The notes below the pieces were generated by a model. It had not been told where the DNA came from. It made no database searches and worked only from the letters and a program-made list of their open reading frames with translations. Shown piece by piece: positions 40,410 through 49,372 of a stretch of 64,000 nt of DNA. The number at the start of each line of letters is the position of its first letter. Position 1 is the stretch's first letter. Source of the DNA: CAYLNH01 sp964384625. Its GTDB lineage: Bacteria > Verrucomicrobiota > Lentisphaeria > JABSQK01. The stretch spans positions 90,828-154,827 of the forward strand of contig CAYLNH010000001.1 in NCBI GenBank assembly GCA_964384625.1, in the 5' to 3' direction. Both the position numbers and the translations under genes were made by a program.

Positions 40410-41012
40410 TTGGGCTGGCAGCCGACAAAGAAATTCTGGGGGCTGGCCGCTGTTGTCTGCAGCCTGATTGTTCTCCTGGACCAGGTCACGAAGATCTATC
40501 TGGTCGGCAGGATCCCCTACGACAGCGGCCCCGAATCACACGTTGAAATCATCTCCGGTTTCTTCTGGATTGTCCACGAAGTCAACCAGGGAGCTGCCTG
40601 GGGCATTCTGTACGGCAAGATGGATCTGCTGGCGCTGATCTCAATGATTGTCGCCGTGGGACTGGTCATCTATCTCCGCAAACTGTCGGAGGGCTATCGC
40701 GAGCGAATCGCCGCCCTGGTCATGCTCGAAGGCGGCGTCATCGGAAATCTGATTGACCGCCTGGCGCTGCTGCATCTGGCCGGGATCTACGGCCCGGAAC
40801 AGCCGGAAGGCGTTGTCGATTTTCTTCAATTTTTCATCTTCGGCTACCGCTATCCGGCCTTCAACGTGGCCGACATCGCCATCACCGTCGGCGTCATCAT
40901 TTTCTGTATCTCGTCGTTCTGCCGCAAAAGCCCTGAGGAGGACGAACCGGATGACCGGCAAACCGGGAAGAAGCCCTGGGGACAAGTGCTCAAGGAGATC
41001 CTGCGTCCCTGA
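40410..41012 (+). CDS. lspA: Signal peptidase II (lipoprotein signal peptidase)
   Basis: LspA cleaves diacylated prolipoproteins in the inner membrane. The 200-residue product has four membrane segments and the family motifs: Asp24 in LLDQVTK, EVNQGAAWG, GNLIDR and FNVADIAI, the last two carrying the catalytic aspartates. It starts with TTG only two bases after the dksA-like stop, and carries a cytosolic tail of about 35 residues. Lipoproteins elsewhere in the window (31223, 45561) are potential substrates. Confidence 0.93.
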   Translation: MGWQPTKKFWGLAAVVCSLIVLLDQVTKIYLVGRIPYDSGPESHVEIISGFFWIVHEVNQGAAWGILYGKMDLLALISMIVAVGLVIYLRKLSEGYRERIAALVMLEGGVIGNLIDRLALLHLAGIYGPEQPEGVVDFLQFFIFGYRYPAFNVADIAITVGVIIFCISSFCRKSPEEDEPDDRQTGKKPWGQVLKEILRP

Positions 41013-41023
41013 TTGAGGTCAAC

Positions 41024-41935
41024 ATGCCGGAGAAACTGATCAGCATCCTCGGGCCGACGGCCGGCGGCAAGTCGGCGGTTGCCATGGAGCTTGCCCGCCG
41101 GCTGCACGGCGAGATCGTCTCCTGTGATTCCATGCAGATTTATCGCGGGCTCGAAATCGGCACAGCCAAACCGAGCACCGCAGACCGCGCGGAAATCCCC
41201 CATCATCTGGTGGACTGTGTCAACCTTGACCAGCCCTACAGCGTCCGCGAGTTTCTCCGGGATGCCGACGCGGCGATCGGGGATGTCCTCGGCCGCAGCC
41301 GGCAACCGATCCTCTGCGGCGGCACCGGGCTGTATGCCCGCGCCCTGCTTTACGGCTACGAACTGTGGCCCGGCGACAAGGACATCGCTGCCGCGATCCG
41401 CGCCGATTTCGAGGCCGGCCGGCACGAGGCGCTGTTCGCCGAACTGCAGGCCGCCGCACCCGAGTTGGCGGAACGCCTGCAGGCGAACCCGCGGCGCTGG
41501 CTGCGGGCACTGGAGGTAGTCCGCCTGACGGGCGCGCCGCCGGACGTGCAGGGGGAGTTTGCGCCGCCGGCCTATGTCGCCCCGGAGTTCATTCTGATGC
41601 CGAGCCCGGACCTGAGCCGCCAACGGATCCGCCGCCGGGCCGAGACGATGCTGCAGGCCGACTGGATTGAAGAAACCCGACGGCTGCAGGCCCGCGGCCT
41701 GCTCGCAACGCCGACCGCGGCACAGGCCCTGGGGTACAGCGAAATCGTCCGCTTCCTGAACGGCGACATCGCCGGCCGCGAAGAACTCACCGAGCGCCTG
41801 GTTATGCTCACTGCGCGCTACGCCAAGCGCCAACGGACCTGGTTCCGCCACCAACACCCCAACGCTATCCAGATCGCCGTCACACCCGACGACACGGCCC
41901 GAACGCTGGCCGCTCGGGTGATGCAGCAGCTCTGA
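41024..41935 (+). CDS. miaA: tRNA dimethylallyltransferase
   Basis: MiaA adds the dimethylallyl group to A37 of tRNAs that read UNN codons. The 303-residue product has the P-loop GPTAGGKSAVA, the SCDSMQIYRGLEIGTAKPS motif and the later GGTGLYARALL and RLVMLTARYAKRQRTWFR segments. Length is normal. It lies 11 bases after lspA, completing the operon. Confidence 0.96.
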   Translation: MPEKLISILGPTAGGKSAVAMELARRLHGEIVSCDSMQIYRGLEIGTAKPSTADRAEIPHHLVDCVNLDQPYSVREFLRDADAAIGDVLGRSRQPILCGGTGLYARALLYGYELWPGDKDIAAAIRADFEAGRHEALFAELQAAAPELAERLQANPRRWLRALEVVRLTGAPPDVQGEFAPPAYVAPEFILMPSPDLSRQRIRRRAETMLQADWIEETRRLQARGLLATPTAAQALGYSEIVRFLNGDIAGREELTERLVMLTARYAKRQRTWFRHQHPNAIQIAVTPDDTARTLAARVMQQL

Positions 41936-41949
41936 ACCGGCAAGTCCCT

Positions 41950-41978
41950 TTGCTCCGCCCGATTTGCCGACCTATAGT
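41950..41978 (+). promoter_or_regulatory. Probable promoter of the receiver-kinase gene
   Basis: TATAGT (41973-41978) with a weak -35 TTGCTC (41950-41955) and 17-base spacing lies 27 bases before the GTG start, implying a short leader. Confidence 0.5.
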
Positions 41979-42004
41979 ACGGCGCCAGTCGGAAGGAATC
42001 TGCC

Positions 42005-43267
42005 GTGTCGGACGATCAGCAACAACCATCCATCATTGTCGCCGACGATGATCCAGCCACCCTCATTCTGTACAAGCGCATTCTGGAGAAACGCTACGAA
42101 GTGCGGACGTGCACGAACGGCGTTGATGTTCTGGCCGAGTTTGCCATGAAGCCTGCCGACCTGGTTATCCTCGACAACAACATGCCGGACATGGACGGCA
42201 AAGAGACTACCGAAGCACTGCGCCAATCATCTCTGAGCTGGAACGTCCCGATCCTCATCGTCTCCGCCCAGGACAGCGAAGAGCACATCGTCGAAGGCCT
42301 GTCCTACGGCGCCAACGACTACATCATCAAGCCGATCAAGCCCGCCGAACTCCTGGCCAAGGCGGGCATGGCCCTGCGCAAAGCCCAGGATGCCACGCCC
42401 GATGCCGCCCTGAGCCGCGGCAGCGTCTTCAACGGCAAGTACCAGATCGACCGGGTTCTCGGCGAAGGCGGCTACAGCAAGGTCTTCGCCGCCCGCAACA
42501 TCAAGACCGACACCGATCCGTGGGTGGCGCTGAAGGTGTTCGATCTGTCCTCACTCAAACGCGAGGACCCGAACATGGCCTACTTCCTGCGCGAGGCCTA
42601 CGAGCATTCGCGCCTGGACCACCCGAATATCGTCCGCCTGCTCGACTTCGGCCATGTCGGCGCCTACTACTTCCTGGTCATGGAATTTCTCGACGGCGTC
42701 ACCCTGGCCGACCGGCTGGCGATGGAAGAGGAGTCGATCCCGGAGAACGACTTGGTGTTCATCGCCCGGGAGGTCGTCAAAGCCCTGGACTTCATCAACA
42801 GCCAGGGGATGATCCATCGCGACATCAAGCCGTCGAACATCATGATCTGTGTCGGCCAGGTGATCAAACTGCTGGACTTCGGCCTGGCCAAGAATCCGAT
42901 GGAAGAGACGATCAATCTCAAGGAGATCTTCCGCGGCACGCCGCACTTCACCTCGCCCGAACAGGTGTTGAACGACAAGAGCATCGATATCCGCTCGGAC
43001 ATCTACTCCCTCGGCGCCACGCTGTATGCCGCGGCCACCGGCCGGAAGCCGTTCGATGCCGAATCTACGGTGGCCATTCTGCGCCTGCACCTGAACGAGG
43101 ACGCCCCCCCGATTGAAGCCGCCCGCCCGGATCTGACGCCGGAGTTCGCCGAATTGGTCAACCGCTGCCTCAAGCGCGATCGCGATGCGCGCCCGGCCCT
43201 GGAGGATTTGCGGTTCCGCCTCGAAAAGCTCTACATCGAACCGTTTGCCGAAGACCAGCCTGATTGA
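42005..43267 (+). CDS. Receiver domain fused to a Ser/Thr protein kinase
   Basis: The 420-residue product has a complete receiver domain at residues 1-125 (acidic pocket Asp14-16, phospho-acceptor Asp57, Ser87, Lys109). A complete Ser/Thr kinase domain follows from about 145 to 410 (GEGGYSKVF, Lys177 in VALKVF, Glu197, HRDIKPSN 271-278, DFG 291-293, SPEQ). A histidine kinase would phosphorylate Asp57 and thereby control the Ser/Thr kinase, joining the two kinds of signalling in one soluble protein. The start is GTG with AAGGA upstream. No histidine kinase is adjacent. Confidence 0.92.
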   Translation: MSDDQQQPSIIVADDDPATLILYKRILEKRYEVRTCTNGVDVLAEFAMKPADLVILDNNMPDMDGKETTEALRQSSLSWNVPILIVSAQDSEEHIVEGLSYGANDYIIKPIKPAELLAKAGMALRKAQDATPDAALSRGSVFNGKYQIDRVLGEGGYSKVFAARNIKTDTDPWVALKVFDLSSLKREDPNMAYFLREAYEHSRLDHPNIVRLLDFGHVGAYYFLVMEFLDGVTLADRLAMEEESIPENDLVFIAREVVKALDFINSQGMIHRDIKPSNIMICVGQVIKLLDFGLAKNPMEETINLKEIFRGTPHFTSPEQVLNDKSIDIRSDIYSLGATLYAAATGRKPFDAESTVAILRLHLNEDAPPIEAARPDLTPEFAELVNRCLKRDRDARPALEDLRFRLEKLYIEPFAEDQPD

Positions 43268-43481
43268 CTCATAGACCTTCTGCTGCGCATCGTCACGGCA
43301 CGCAATCTCAAAACCTTCCGTCTGACGCCGCCGCCCGGATTACAGGCGTATGCCCATGGTCTTGTCCCGTAACCAAGTTGTCACGTGGAACGCGACTCAC
43401 GTGAAGCACACTGACGGCTCTCCCGACTAATTGTGTGAATGAACCAGGCCAGCTCCACCCAGCCCGGAAAGGAAGCGGAAT

Positions 43482-43540
43482 CGGGTTTCTGCTCTCCAGG
43501 AAGCGACCCCAAGCTCAGCTTGTGGAGTATCTACACCCCG
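43482..43540. repeat. Diverged intergenic repeat, copy 1
   Basis: This segment aligns with 45351-45409: both have a GGGTTYC-like word, GCTCTCC, then AAGCG, TCAGCTTG and GAGTRTCTACACC. By eye about 70 percent of positions agree with a few gaps. The two copies flank xseA. Confidence 0.5.
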
Positions 43541-43566
43541 TTCAGTTCAGCTGACCCGCCGCCAAC

Positions 43567-43586
43567 CCGCCGGGCACCCCCGGCGG
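43567..43586 (-). terminator. Possible xseA terminator hairpin
   Basis: Arms CCGCCGGG (43567-43574) and CCCGGCGG (43579-43586) with a four-base loop lie 32 bases after the xseA stop. No T-run follows, so the call is weak. Confidence 0.4.
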
Positions 43587-43617
43587 ACCGGATTTTCGAG
43601 CCGCGCCGGATCGCGTC

Positions 43618-45003
43618 TCAGTCCTTTACTTCAACGTCGACCTCGCCGGCGCCAAGGATCGCCCGAAGCTCGTCGCCGGCCGTCACGTCAGCGGCCGAAC
43701 GCACCGCCCGCCCCTCTTTCATCAGGATGCTGTACCCGCGTTTCAACACTGCCTTCGGACTCAATGCCAGGAGTTGGGACTGCAGCCGCGCCAGCTCCTG
43801 CTGTCGTTGGCGCAGTTGCGGCGCCACCGCGGCGGCCAGCCGCCCGCCTGCGTGGCGAACCCGCACTGAGATCTCCGCGACCCGCCGGTCCGGCGCCAGC
43901 AGACGCAGCTTGCTGCGACTCAATCGAACCCGTTCGCCCGCGGCAATGAACCGGGCTCCCACCTGCTCCGGCAGGCGCGCCGCAGCATCGCTGACCCGCT
44001 GCCGCTGCGGCTGCAGAATCAGTTCCGGCTGCTGGAACAGATAGTGGCCGGCAGCCGACTGCAACCGGCTCCAACACAGGTTCAGCTCCTCGGTCATGGC
44101 CGCCGACAAGCCGGCCCGCGCCCGGTCAACCCGTCCGGCCAATCGCTGGCGCAACAGGTCCAGGGAGCCCAGCAAGCGGCGATTCAGGTGCTGCAGCCGT
44201 TCCCGCAGCTCGGCCTGCTGGCCAACCACCAGTTCGGCCGCGGCCGACGGCGTCGGCGCCCGCAAGTCCGCCGCGAAGTCCGTCAATGTGAAATCGACCT
44301 CGTGGCCGATGGCGCTGATCACCGGGATCTCCGATGCCGCCACCTGACGCACCAGTTCCTCGTCGTTGAAACACCACAGATCCTCCATGCTGCCGCCGCC
44401 GCGGGTGATCACGATGACGTCGCAGGCCTGCTCGCGGTTGAGGTAGCGAATGGCGCGAATCACCTGCATGGCGGAGTCCTTGCCCTGCATCCGTGCGTCG
44501 ATGATGCGGATATGCTGGCCGGGGAACCGGCGCTCGACAACATTGAAGAAATCCTGCATGGCAGCGCCGTTGAGCGAGGTGACCAGGCCGACGCACCGCG
44601 GGATTGCCGGAATCGGCCGCTTACGGTCGGCATCGAACAGGCCTTCCGCCTGCAGTTTCTGTTTGAGCGCCTCGAACTCCTGCTGCAGCCGGCCGAGGCC
44701 GCCGGGGCGGATCTGGTCGACGTAGATCTGGTATTGGCCGTAGGTTTCGTAGATCCGGACTTTGCCGAAGACCTCGACCTCCATCCCGTTCTGCAGTTCC
44801 ATCCGCCGCGCCAACGGCGCGCCGCTGAACATGACCGCCCGGATCAGGCCGTTCTCATCCTTGAGACTGAAGTACACATGCCCGGACTGATGGATCTTGA
44901 GATTGGACACCTCGCCGGCAAGCCAGAGCGGCGCCAGACTGACGTCCAGCAGTTTCCGCAGCTCGCGGTTCAGGGCCGTTACACTCCAGATTCGGACGGA
45001 CAT
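43618..45003 (-). CDS. xseA: Exodeoxyribonuclease VII large subunit
   Basis: XseA with XseB degrades single-stranded DNA from both ends. The 461-residue product has the N-terminal OB fold (LWLAGEVSNLKIHQSGHVYFSLKDE), the catalytic domain (GLVTSLNGAAMQDF, DVIVITRGGGSMEDLWCFNDE, SAIGHEVDFTL with APTPSAAAE) and a long helical C-terminal region. The ATG at 45003 with AAGGAG seven bases upstream is chosen over an upstream in-frame start. xseB is not adjacent. Confidence 0.95.
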   Translation of the reverse strand: MSVRIWSVTALNRELRKLLDVSLAPLWLAGEVSNLKIHQSGHVYFSLKDENGLIRAVMFSGAPLARRMELQNGMEVEVFGKVRIYETYGQYQIYVDQIRPGGLGRLQQEFEALKQKLQAEGLFDADRKRPIPAIPRCVGLVTSLNGAAMQDFFNVVERRFPGQHIRIIDARMQGKDSAMQVIRAIRYLNREQACDVIVITRGGGSMEDLWCFNDEELVRQVAASEIPVISAIGHEVDFTLTDFAADLRAPTPSAAAELVVGQQAELRERLQHLNRRLLGSLDLLRQRLAGRVDRARAGLSAAMTEELNLCWSRLQSAAGHYLFQQPELILQPQRQRVSDAAARLPEQVGARFIAAGERVRLSRSKLRLLAPDRRVAEISVRVRHAGGRLAAAVAPQLRQRQQELARLQSQLLALSPKAVLKRGYSILMKEGRAVRSAADVTAGDELRAILGAGEVDVEVKD

Positions 45004-45350
45004 GTGTTTCTCCTTGGTCGGCTGGACCAATAGACTGCGGTCCCGGGCCCGCGGCAAGTCGTCCCCGGCACGGAACACCGGTGAGTTGTGAGTCCACGAC
45101 CGATGCTCGTGTTGTCATCGGGTATGGAAGCCCCGGTCAAACCGGCAACTCCGGTTTGTGAACCCGGTCCGTTGTGCAGGAAAATAACAGCAGCCTCGTG
45201 GGCGGATACCTGCAGAACGTCGGCAGCGTTAGAATTCAGTCTGACGCCTTTCCCGGCGGATTACCCCGGACGACGATGCTACACGGGCTATGCCGGTAGC
45301 AGGATGCCCTGTACAGCGCCCGCGGCCGGGCCCTCCGCGAAAGGGGTCGG

Positions 45351-45409
45351 CGGGTTCCGGCTCTCCGCAAAGAAGCGCGAGATTCAGCTTGGCGAGTGTC
45401 TACACCCGA
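45351..45409. repeat. Diverged intergenic repeat, copy 2
   Basis: Partner of 43482-43540. The sequence after it (CACTCACGTAAGG) also resembles the text at 43397-43407 (GACTCACGTGA), so the shared unit may be larger but rearranged. Confidence 0.5.
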
Positions 45410-45461
45410 ACGGCACTCACGTAAGGGGCATTTGCGACAGACAATGTCTCTTCCGTGTATG

Positions 45462-45514
45462 AGTCCCGGCTTCAGCCGGAAGTGGAAGGCGAATTTTCGG
45501 CTGAAGCCCGGACT
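45462..45514. repeat. 17-bp inverted repeat
   Basis: Arms 45462-45478 and 45498-45514 (cores GGCTTCAGCCG and CGGCTGAAGCC) match at 16 of 17 positions, with a 19-base loop. It lies 47 bases beyond the end of the minus-strand lipoprotein gene and might end its transcript, but there is no T-run. Confidence 0.6.
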
Positions 45515-45560
45515 CCTGCACGGAGGCGCTTCGCGCCGGACTCAGAAGCGCCATTCCAGG

Positions 45561-45878
45561 CTAGCGCGTCGTGTACTGCACCTTGGTGCAACCGTACCCG
45601 ACCACCTTGTCGATGACGCGACGAACCGTGGCATACTGCACCTTGGCTCCGGCCTTGATCACGACCACAGTGCGCGGCGTAGCACCGGCCTGCTTCAGGC
45701 GTGAAGACACCGAAGACGCGGGTGATGTTTCGCCGAACATGGTGATGCTGCCGTCGGCATTCACTGTAATTGTGCACTTGTCAAGCGGCCCATCGGGCTG
45801 TTTCGGACTGCCTGCACAACCGGCCACCACAGCGGCCATGATCATTGCGACGGCGACGGTAAGGATTCCACGCTTCAT
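45561..45878 (-). CDS. Lipoprotein with an ExbD/TolR-like periplasmic domain
   Basis: The 105-residue product has a lipoprotein signal (GILTVAVAMIMAAVVAGCAG, lipobox VAGC). The rest follows the ExbD/TolR periplasmic pattern: CTITVNADGSITMFGETS, a short helix, RTVVVIKAGAKVQYATVRRVIDKVVGYGCTKVQYTT. Normal ExbD is anchored by one N-terminal helix whose aspartate uses the proton gradient; here a lipid anchor replaces it. It therefore cannot be a motor subunit by itself. The ATG at 45878 makes the signal N-terminal. It lies 86 bases after gmk. Confidence 0.7.
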   Translation of the reverse strand: MKRGILTVAVAMIMAAVVAGCAGSPKQPDGPLDKCTITVNADGSITMFGETSPASSVSSRLKQAGATPRTVVVIKAGAKVQYATVRRVIDKVVGYGCTKVQYTTR

Positions 45879-45964
45879 CTTTCGAATCTCCCATACGTTT
45901 TGACAGCCCGATCCAACCATGCCCGACCAAACTGCCTGGTGTTTTGAACTGATTTGAGACCCAA

Positions 45965-46573
45965 TCAACCGCGACCGATTTTCTCTCGTTCGCGCGAGAC
46001 CATCTCCTGAAATTCAGCCACCGCCCGGTTCAAGTCGTCATTGACGATAACGTGATCGTATTTGCCCTGCTCTTTCCATTCCCGCGCCGCGGCGCAGAGG
46101 CGCCGGCGGACATTGCTCTCCGTCTCGGTGCCGCGCGCCCGCAGGCGCCGTTCCAGTTCTTCCATCGACGGCGGTACGATGAATACGAAAACGACGTGTT
46201 CATCGAAATCCCCCGCGGCCACGACCTGACGGATCTGCTCGGCTCCCTTGATCTCGATCTCGAGGATCACGTCCTTGCCTTCGGCCAGGACCTCCTCCAG
46301 ATCGCTGCGCAGCGTGCCGTATTGATTCCCGGAAAACCTGGCATGTTCGAGAAAGTCGCCGGCGTCCACGTGCTCTTGGAAGACCTCGTCTTCCAGAAAA
46401 TGATAATCCCGACCGTCGACCTCGCCGGGGCGCGAGGGGCGGGTCGTGCAGGATACGGAAAACCGGAGTTGGCCGTCGGAGGCCATGACCCGCCGGATAA
46501 TCGTCGATTTTCCGGCGCCGCTGGGTGCGGACACGACGAATGCGATACCGCGGTTTTTGGTAGAGGTAGACAT
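45965..46573 (-). CDS. gmk: Guanylate kinase
   Basis: Gmk converts GMP to GDP. The 202-residue product has the P-loop SAPSGAGKST, the GMP-binding segment SCTTRPSRPGEVDGRDYHFL and the later EIEIKGAEQIR and FIVPPSMEELERRLRARGTE motifs. Length is normal (about 205). The ATG at 46573 is preferred over one 18 codons upstream because that longer form would overlap the previous gene. It lies 19 bases after the DsbD-like gene. Confidence 0.95.
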   Translation of the reverse strand: MSTSTKNRGIAFVVSAPSGAGKSTIIRRVMASDGQLRFSVSCTTRPSRPGEVDGRDYHFLEDEVFQEHVDAGDFLEHARFSGNQYGTLRSDLEEVLAEGKDVILEIEIKGAEQIRQVVAAGDFDEHVVFVFIVPPSMEELERRLRARGTETESNVRRRLCAAAREWKEQGKYDHVIVNDDLNRAVAEFQEMVSREREKIGRG

Positions 46574-46592
46574 AGCCCGAAAAATACTGCCG

Positions 46593-48401
46593 CTATTCGA
46601 GCTTTTCAAGCGCGTCGAGCACAACACCGGGGGTCAGGGTTTCCGGCAGAATAATCGGATCCCGCTCCGGATCGGCCGGGTAGATGACGTAGAACGGCAC
46701 ACTGCGACGGCCGAAGCCGGCAAGCACTTCGGTGAGCTCCGGCGGCTGCCTGCTCCAGTCTGCCTCCAGCGCCACGACGTCGAGCTCCCGAAACCGCCTG
46801 GCCACCCGCTCGTTGAACGCCAGCATGTTGGCCTTGCACGACGTGCACCAACTCGCAGTGAAACTGACGAATACCGGTTTGCCGGCGGCCGTCTCAGCCT
46901 GCACCCGCGCCCGACTGAACTGCTGCCAGTCGATCGGCGATTTCAGCCAGGTCTTCAACCCCAGGGCCCCGGCGATGCCGGCGGCTAGAATGACAAGGGC
47001 CACAAAGCGGACGATGACCCGCGTGCGTTGCGAGTACTCATACGTCGCCCACCGTCCCAGGACCCAGGCCGCAACCGAAGCGATCACCAGGCCCAGCAGC
47101 AGATAGGCCGCACCGTCGCCGCCGGACAATCCCTGAATGACATAGACCAGGTAGACCACGAAGATCATCAGGATGAACCCCATCGCCTGTTTCAGCGTTT
47201 CCATCCACCGCCCCGGCTTCGGCAGGCGCTTGAGCAGCGCCGGAAAACTGGTCAGCAGCAGGTACGGCAGGCCCATGCCCACGCCCAGGAGCAGGAAGAA
47301 GAGCACCACGACCGGAGCCGGCTGCGTCAGCGCGTAACCGATGTAGACGCCCATAAACGGCCCCGTGCACGGCGTGGCAATCACCGTCGCCAGCATGCCG
47401 CTCAGAAAACTCCCGGTCAAACCGCCGCCGGCCTTTCCCTGTCCGACCCCCGTCAAACCGGTGCCGATCTCGAAAACGCCGAAGAAATTCAGGCCCATCA
47501 GGAACATGAGGAAACTCAGCAGCACGACAAACGTCGGCGAGGACAACTGGAAGCCCCAGCCCAGCACTTCACCGCCGCGGCGAACGCCGAGAACGATCAC
47601 CGCAAGAATCAGGAACGACGCCACGATCCCCAAGGCGAAGGCCAGACCATGGCGCCAGGCGCGCCGTCCCTCACCCGCCTGCTCAACAAAATGGACGATC
47701 TTGATCGACAGCACCGGCCAGACACAAGGCATCAGGTTCATGATCACGCCGAACACCAACGCCAGAACAATCACCCGCACCAGTGGAATGTCGGCGGCGG
47801 CCGCCGTGGGTCCCGGTGTCGGGTCCGGTTTCGCCACCGGCGCCGCCGACTGCGACAACGCCGTCTGCAACAGTTTGGCGCCGGCTTCATCAGCTGTCGT
47901 CGTCGCCCCGATTGTCCCGGTCCACTCGAGTTCAGCCTGCCCCGGCACGCAAACGTCTTTGCACCCCAGCCATTTTGCCTCGACCTTCACAGTAAACGGC
48001 CCGGGTTTCGCGTCGGCGTTGATGACAAACGCCTGAGCCAGCACGACCTCATCCTCATAGCCGCGGTTTTTGATCGGCGGTTCATCCGGCCCCATCGGCG
48101 TTTCGAATTCGATATCCGGCGGCCAGATCAGCCCGCCTTTGGCGGCAACGCCGTCCGGCAAGACCCATTTGACCTCGGTGGGCAGCGCGTATTGCCCCGG
48201 CTCCTTGCCGTAGATGTGCCAGCCGGGGCCCATCTTGAAGTGAACGCCAAGGTGGAATGAGTCCCCCGCCTTGACGGTTTTTACATCGCTGACCACGGCC
48301 GCGGTCACGTTGGATTCGCCGGGCGGCGGGCCGAACTGAGCCTGCGCGCCAACGGCGATAACGAAGAAAAGGAGGGTCAGAAAGAAACGTCTTGTTTTCA
48401 T
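46593..48401 (-). CDS. dsbD: Thiol:disulfide interchange protein DsbD-like
   Basis: DsbD passes electrons from cytosolic thioredoxin across the inner membrane to periplasmic thiol proteins. The 602-residue product has a signal peptide, an N-terminal DsbC/DsbD-like domain with CKDVC (about residues 146-150), eight membrane helices with the redox cysteines in MPCVWPVL and ATPCTGPF, and a C-terminal thioredoxin domain with SWCTSCK. All three cysteine pairs are present. A GTG one codon earlier is also possible. It leads the operon with gmk and the ExbD-like lipoprotein. Confidence 0.88.
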   Translation of the reverse strand: MKTRRFFLTLLFFVIAVGAQAQFGPPPGESNVTAAVVSDVKTVKAGDSFHLGVHFKMGPGWHIYGKEPGQYALPTEVKWVLPDGVAAKGGLIWPPDIEFETPMGPDEPPIKNRGYEDEVVLAQAFVINADAKPGPFTVKVEAKWLGCKDVCVPGQAELEWTGTIGATTTADEAGAKLLQTALSQSAAPVAKPDPTPGPTAAAADIPLVRVIVLALVFGVIMNLMPCVWPVLSIKIVHFVEQAGEGRRAWRHGLAFALGIVASFLILAVIVLGVRRGGEVLGWGFQLSSPTFVVLLSFLMFLMGLNFFGVFEIGTGLTGVGQGKAGGGLTGSFLSGMLATVIATPCTGPFMGVYIGYALTQPAPVVVLFFLLLGVGMGLPYLLLTSFPALLKRLPKPGRWMETLKQAMGFILMIFVVYLVYVIQGLSGGDGAAYLLLGLVIASVAAWVLGRWATYEYSQRTRVIVRFVALVILAAGIAGALGLKTWLKSPIDWQQFSRARVQAETAAGKPVFVSFTASWCTSCKANMLAFNERVARRFRELDVVALEADWSRQPPELTEVLAGFGRRSVPFYVIYPADPERDPIILPETLTPGVVLDALEKLE

Positions 48402-48587
48402 CACAGTTTGCTCTTGCCTTTGCCCATGTATTCAGTTCTCCCCGGGAGTCTTTGTCAGCTATCGATCCGCCCCACAGTAGCCCGGCATCGACCCGGATTC
48501 CACGGCCGACCGGCAGTTCGCCGGTGGTAAACCCCGGGAACCACGGCTATCGTGAAACACAGCAAACCCCGCCACGAAAGAAATCCC

Positions 48588-49352
48588 ATGCTGCAAGCCG
48601 GCCTCTGTTCCGTCACCTTTCGTCAACTCGCGGTCTTCGAAATTGTCGATCTCGTCGCCGATACCGGCCTTGCCGGCATCGAGTGGGGCGGAGATGTGCA
48701 CGTGCCCCACGGCGAGCTCGACCGCGCCCGCCAGACCAAGCGTCTCTGCGCCGACTGCGGCCTGACAATCGCCGCTTACGGCTCCTACTATCGACTCGGC
48801 GAAAGGAACGACTTCGACGTCGACGCCCTGCTCGACACCGCCGAGGCGCTCGGCGCCCCGTTGATCCGCGTCTGGCCCGGGAAACAAGGCTCCGCCGACG
48901 CCGACGCCGACTACCGCAAATACGTCGCCGACGACGCCCGGGCCCTGCTGGAAGCCGCAACCGGACGCAACCTGCGGCTCGCCGTCGAATACCACGGCAA
49001 CTCGTTGACGGATACCCCGGCCGCCGCCGCGGACTTCCTGCGGGCCGTCGACCACCCGCGGCTATCGACCTACTGGCAGATGGTTCGGCACCGCAGTCAG
49101 AGCGGGAATCTGGCGGACTTAAAGCAGATCCTGCCGTGGCTGAGCAACCTGCATACCTTCTTCTATGCGGACGGCAATCAGGTTCCCCTGGCAGCCGGCA
49201 AGCCGTTCTGGAAGGAGGTCCTTGGAACCGTCGGCGGCGATCGTTGGGTCCTCCTGGAATTCGTTGCCGGCGGCGATCCGGAACAGTTCAGGCAGGATGC
49301 GGCAACGCTGACGGAGATACTCAAGGACATCCAACCGCAGCACACGGAATAA
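48588..49352 (+). CDS. Sugar phosphate isomerase/epimerase-like TIM barrel protein
   Basis: The 254-residue product follows the xylose isomerase-like/AP endonuclease 2 fold: LQAGLCSVTFRQL, GLAGIEWGGDVHVPHG, GLTIAAYGSYYRLGE, RLAVEYHGNSLTD (a metal-binding Glu) and WVLLEFVAGGDPEQF (a second acidic ligand). Substrates vary widely in this family, and nothing here identifies one. The ATG at 48588 gives the usual short start; a GTG 12 codons earlier is in frame. It stands divergent from dsbD and 20 bases before the ankyrin gene. Confidence 0.75.
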   Translation: MLQAGLCSVTFRQLAVFEIVDLVADTGLAGIEWGGDVHVPHGELDRARQTKRLCADCGLTIAAYGSYYRLGERNDFDVDALLDTAEALGAPLIRVWPGKQGSADADADYRKYVADDARALLEAATGRNLRLAVEYHGNSLTDTPAAAADFLRAVDHPRLSTYWQMVRHRSQSGNLADLKQILPWLSNLHTFFYADGNQVPLAAGKPFWKEVLGTVGGDRWVLLEFVAGGDPEQFRQDAATLTEILKDIQPQHTE

Positions 49353-49372
49353 CGAGGGGCGCCTGCAGGCCG

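Larger units (their letters stand above)
43268..43617. other. Gene-free stretch between converging genes
   Basis: About 350 bases between the receiver-kinase gene and xseA. It contains a diverged repeat copy (43482-43540, partner at 45351-45409) and a C/G hairpin near the xseA end (43567-43586). No gene is credible. Confidence 0.45.
45004..45560. other. Gene-free stretch with repeats and a long hairpin
   Basis: About 556 bases between xseA and a small lipoprotein gene. It contains the second copy of the diverged repeat (45351-45409), a short palindrome AGACAATGTCT near 45439 and a 17-bp inverted repeat (45462-45514). No gene is credible. Confidence 0.45.

Noticed and set aside
48392..49372. 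The long in-frame 5' extension of the ankyrin gene.
   Set aside because: It overlaps the isomerase gene in another frame, and its Arg-rich translation is typical of an out-of-frame read.
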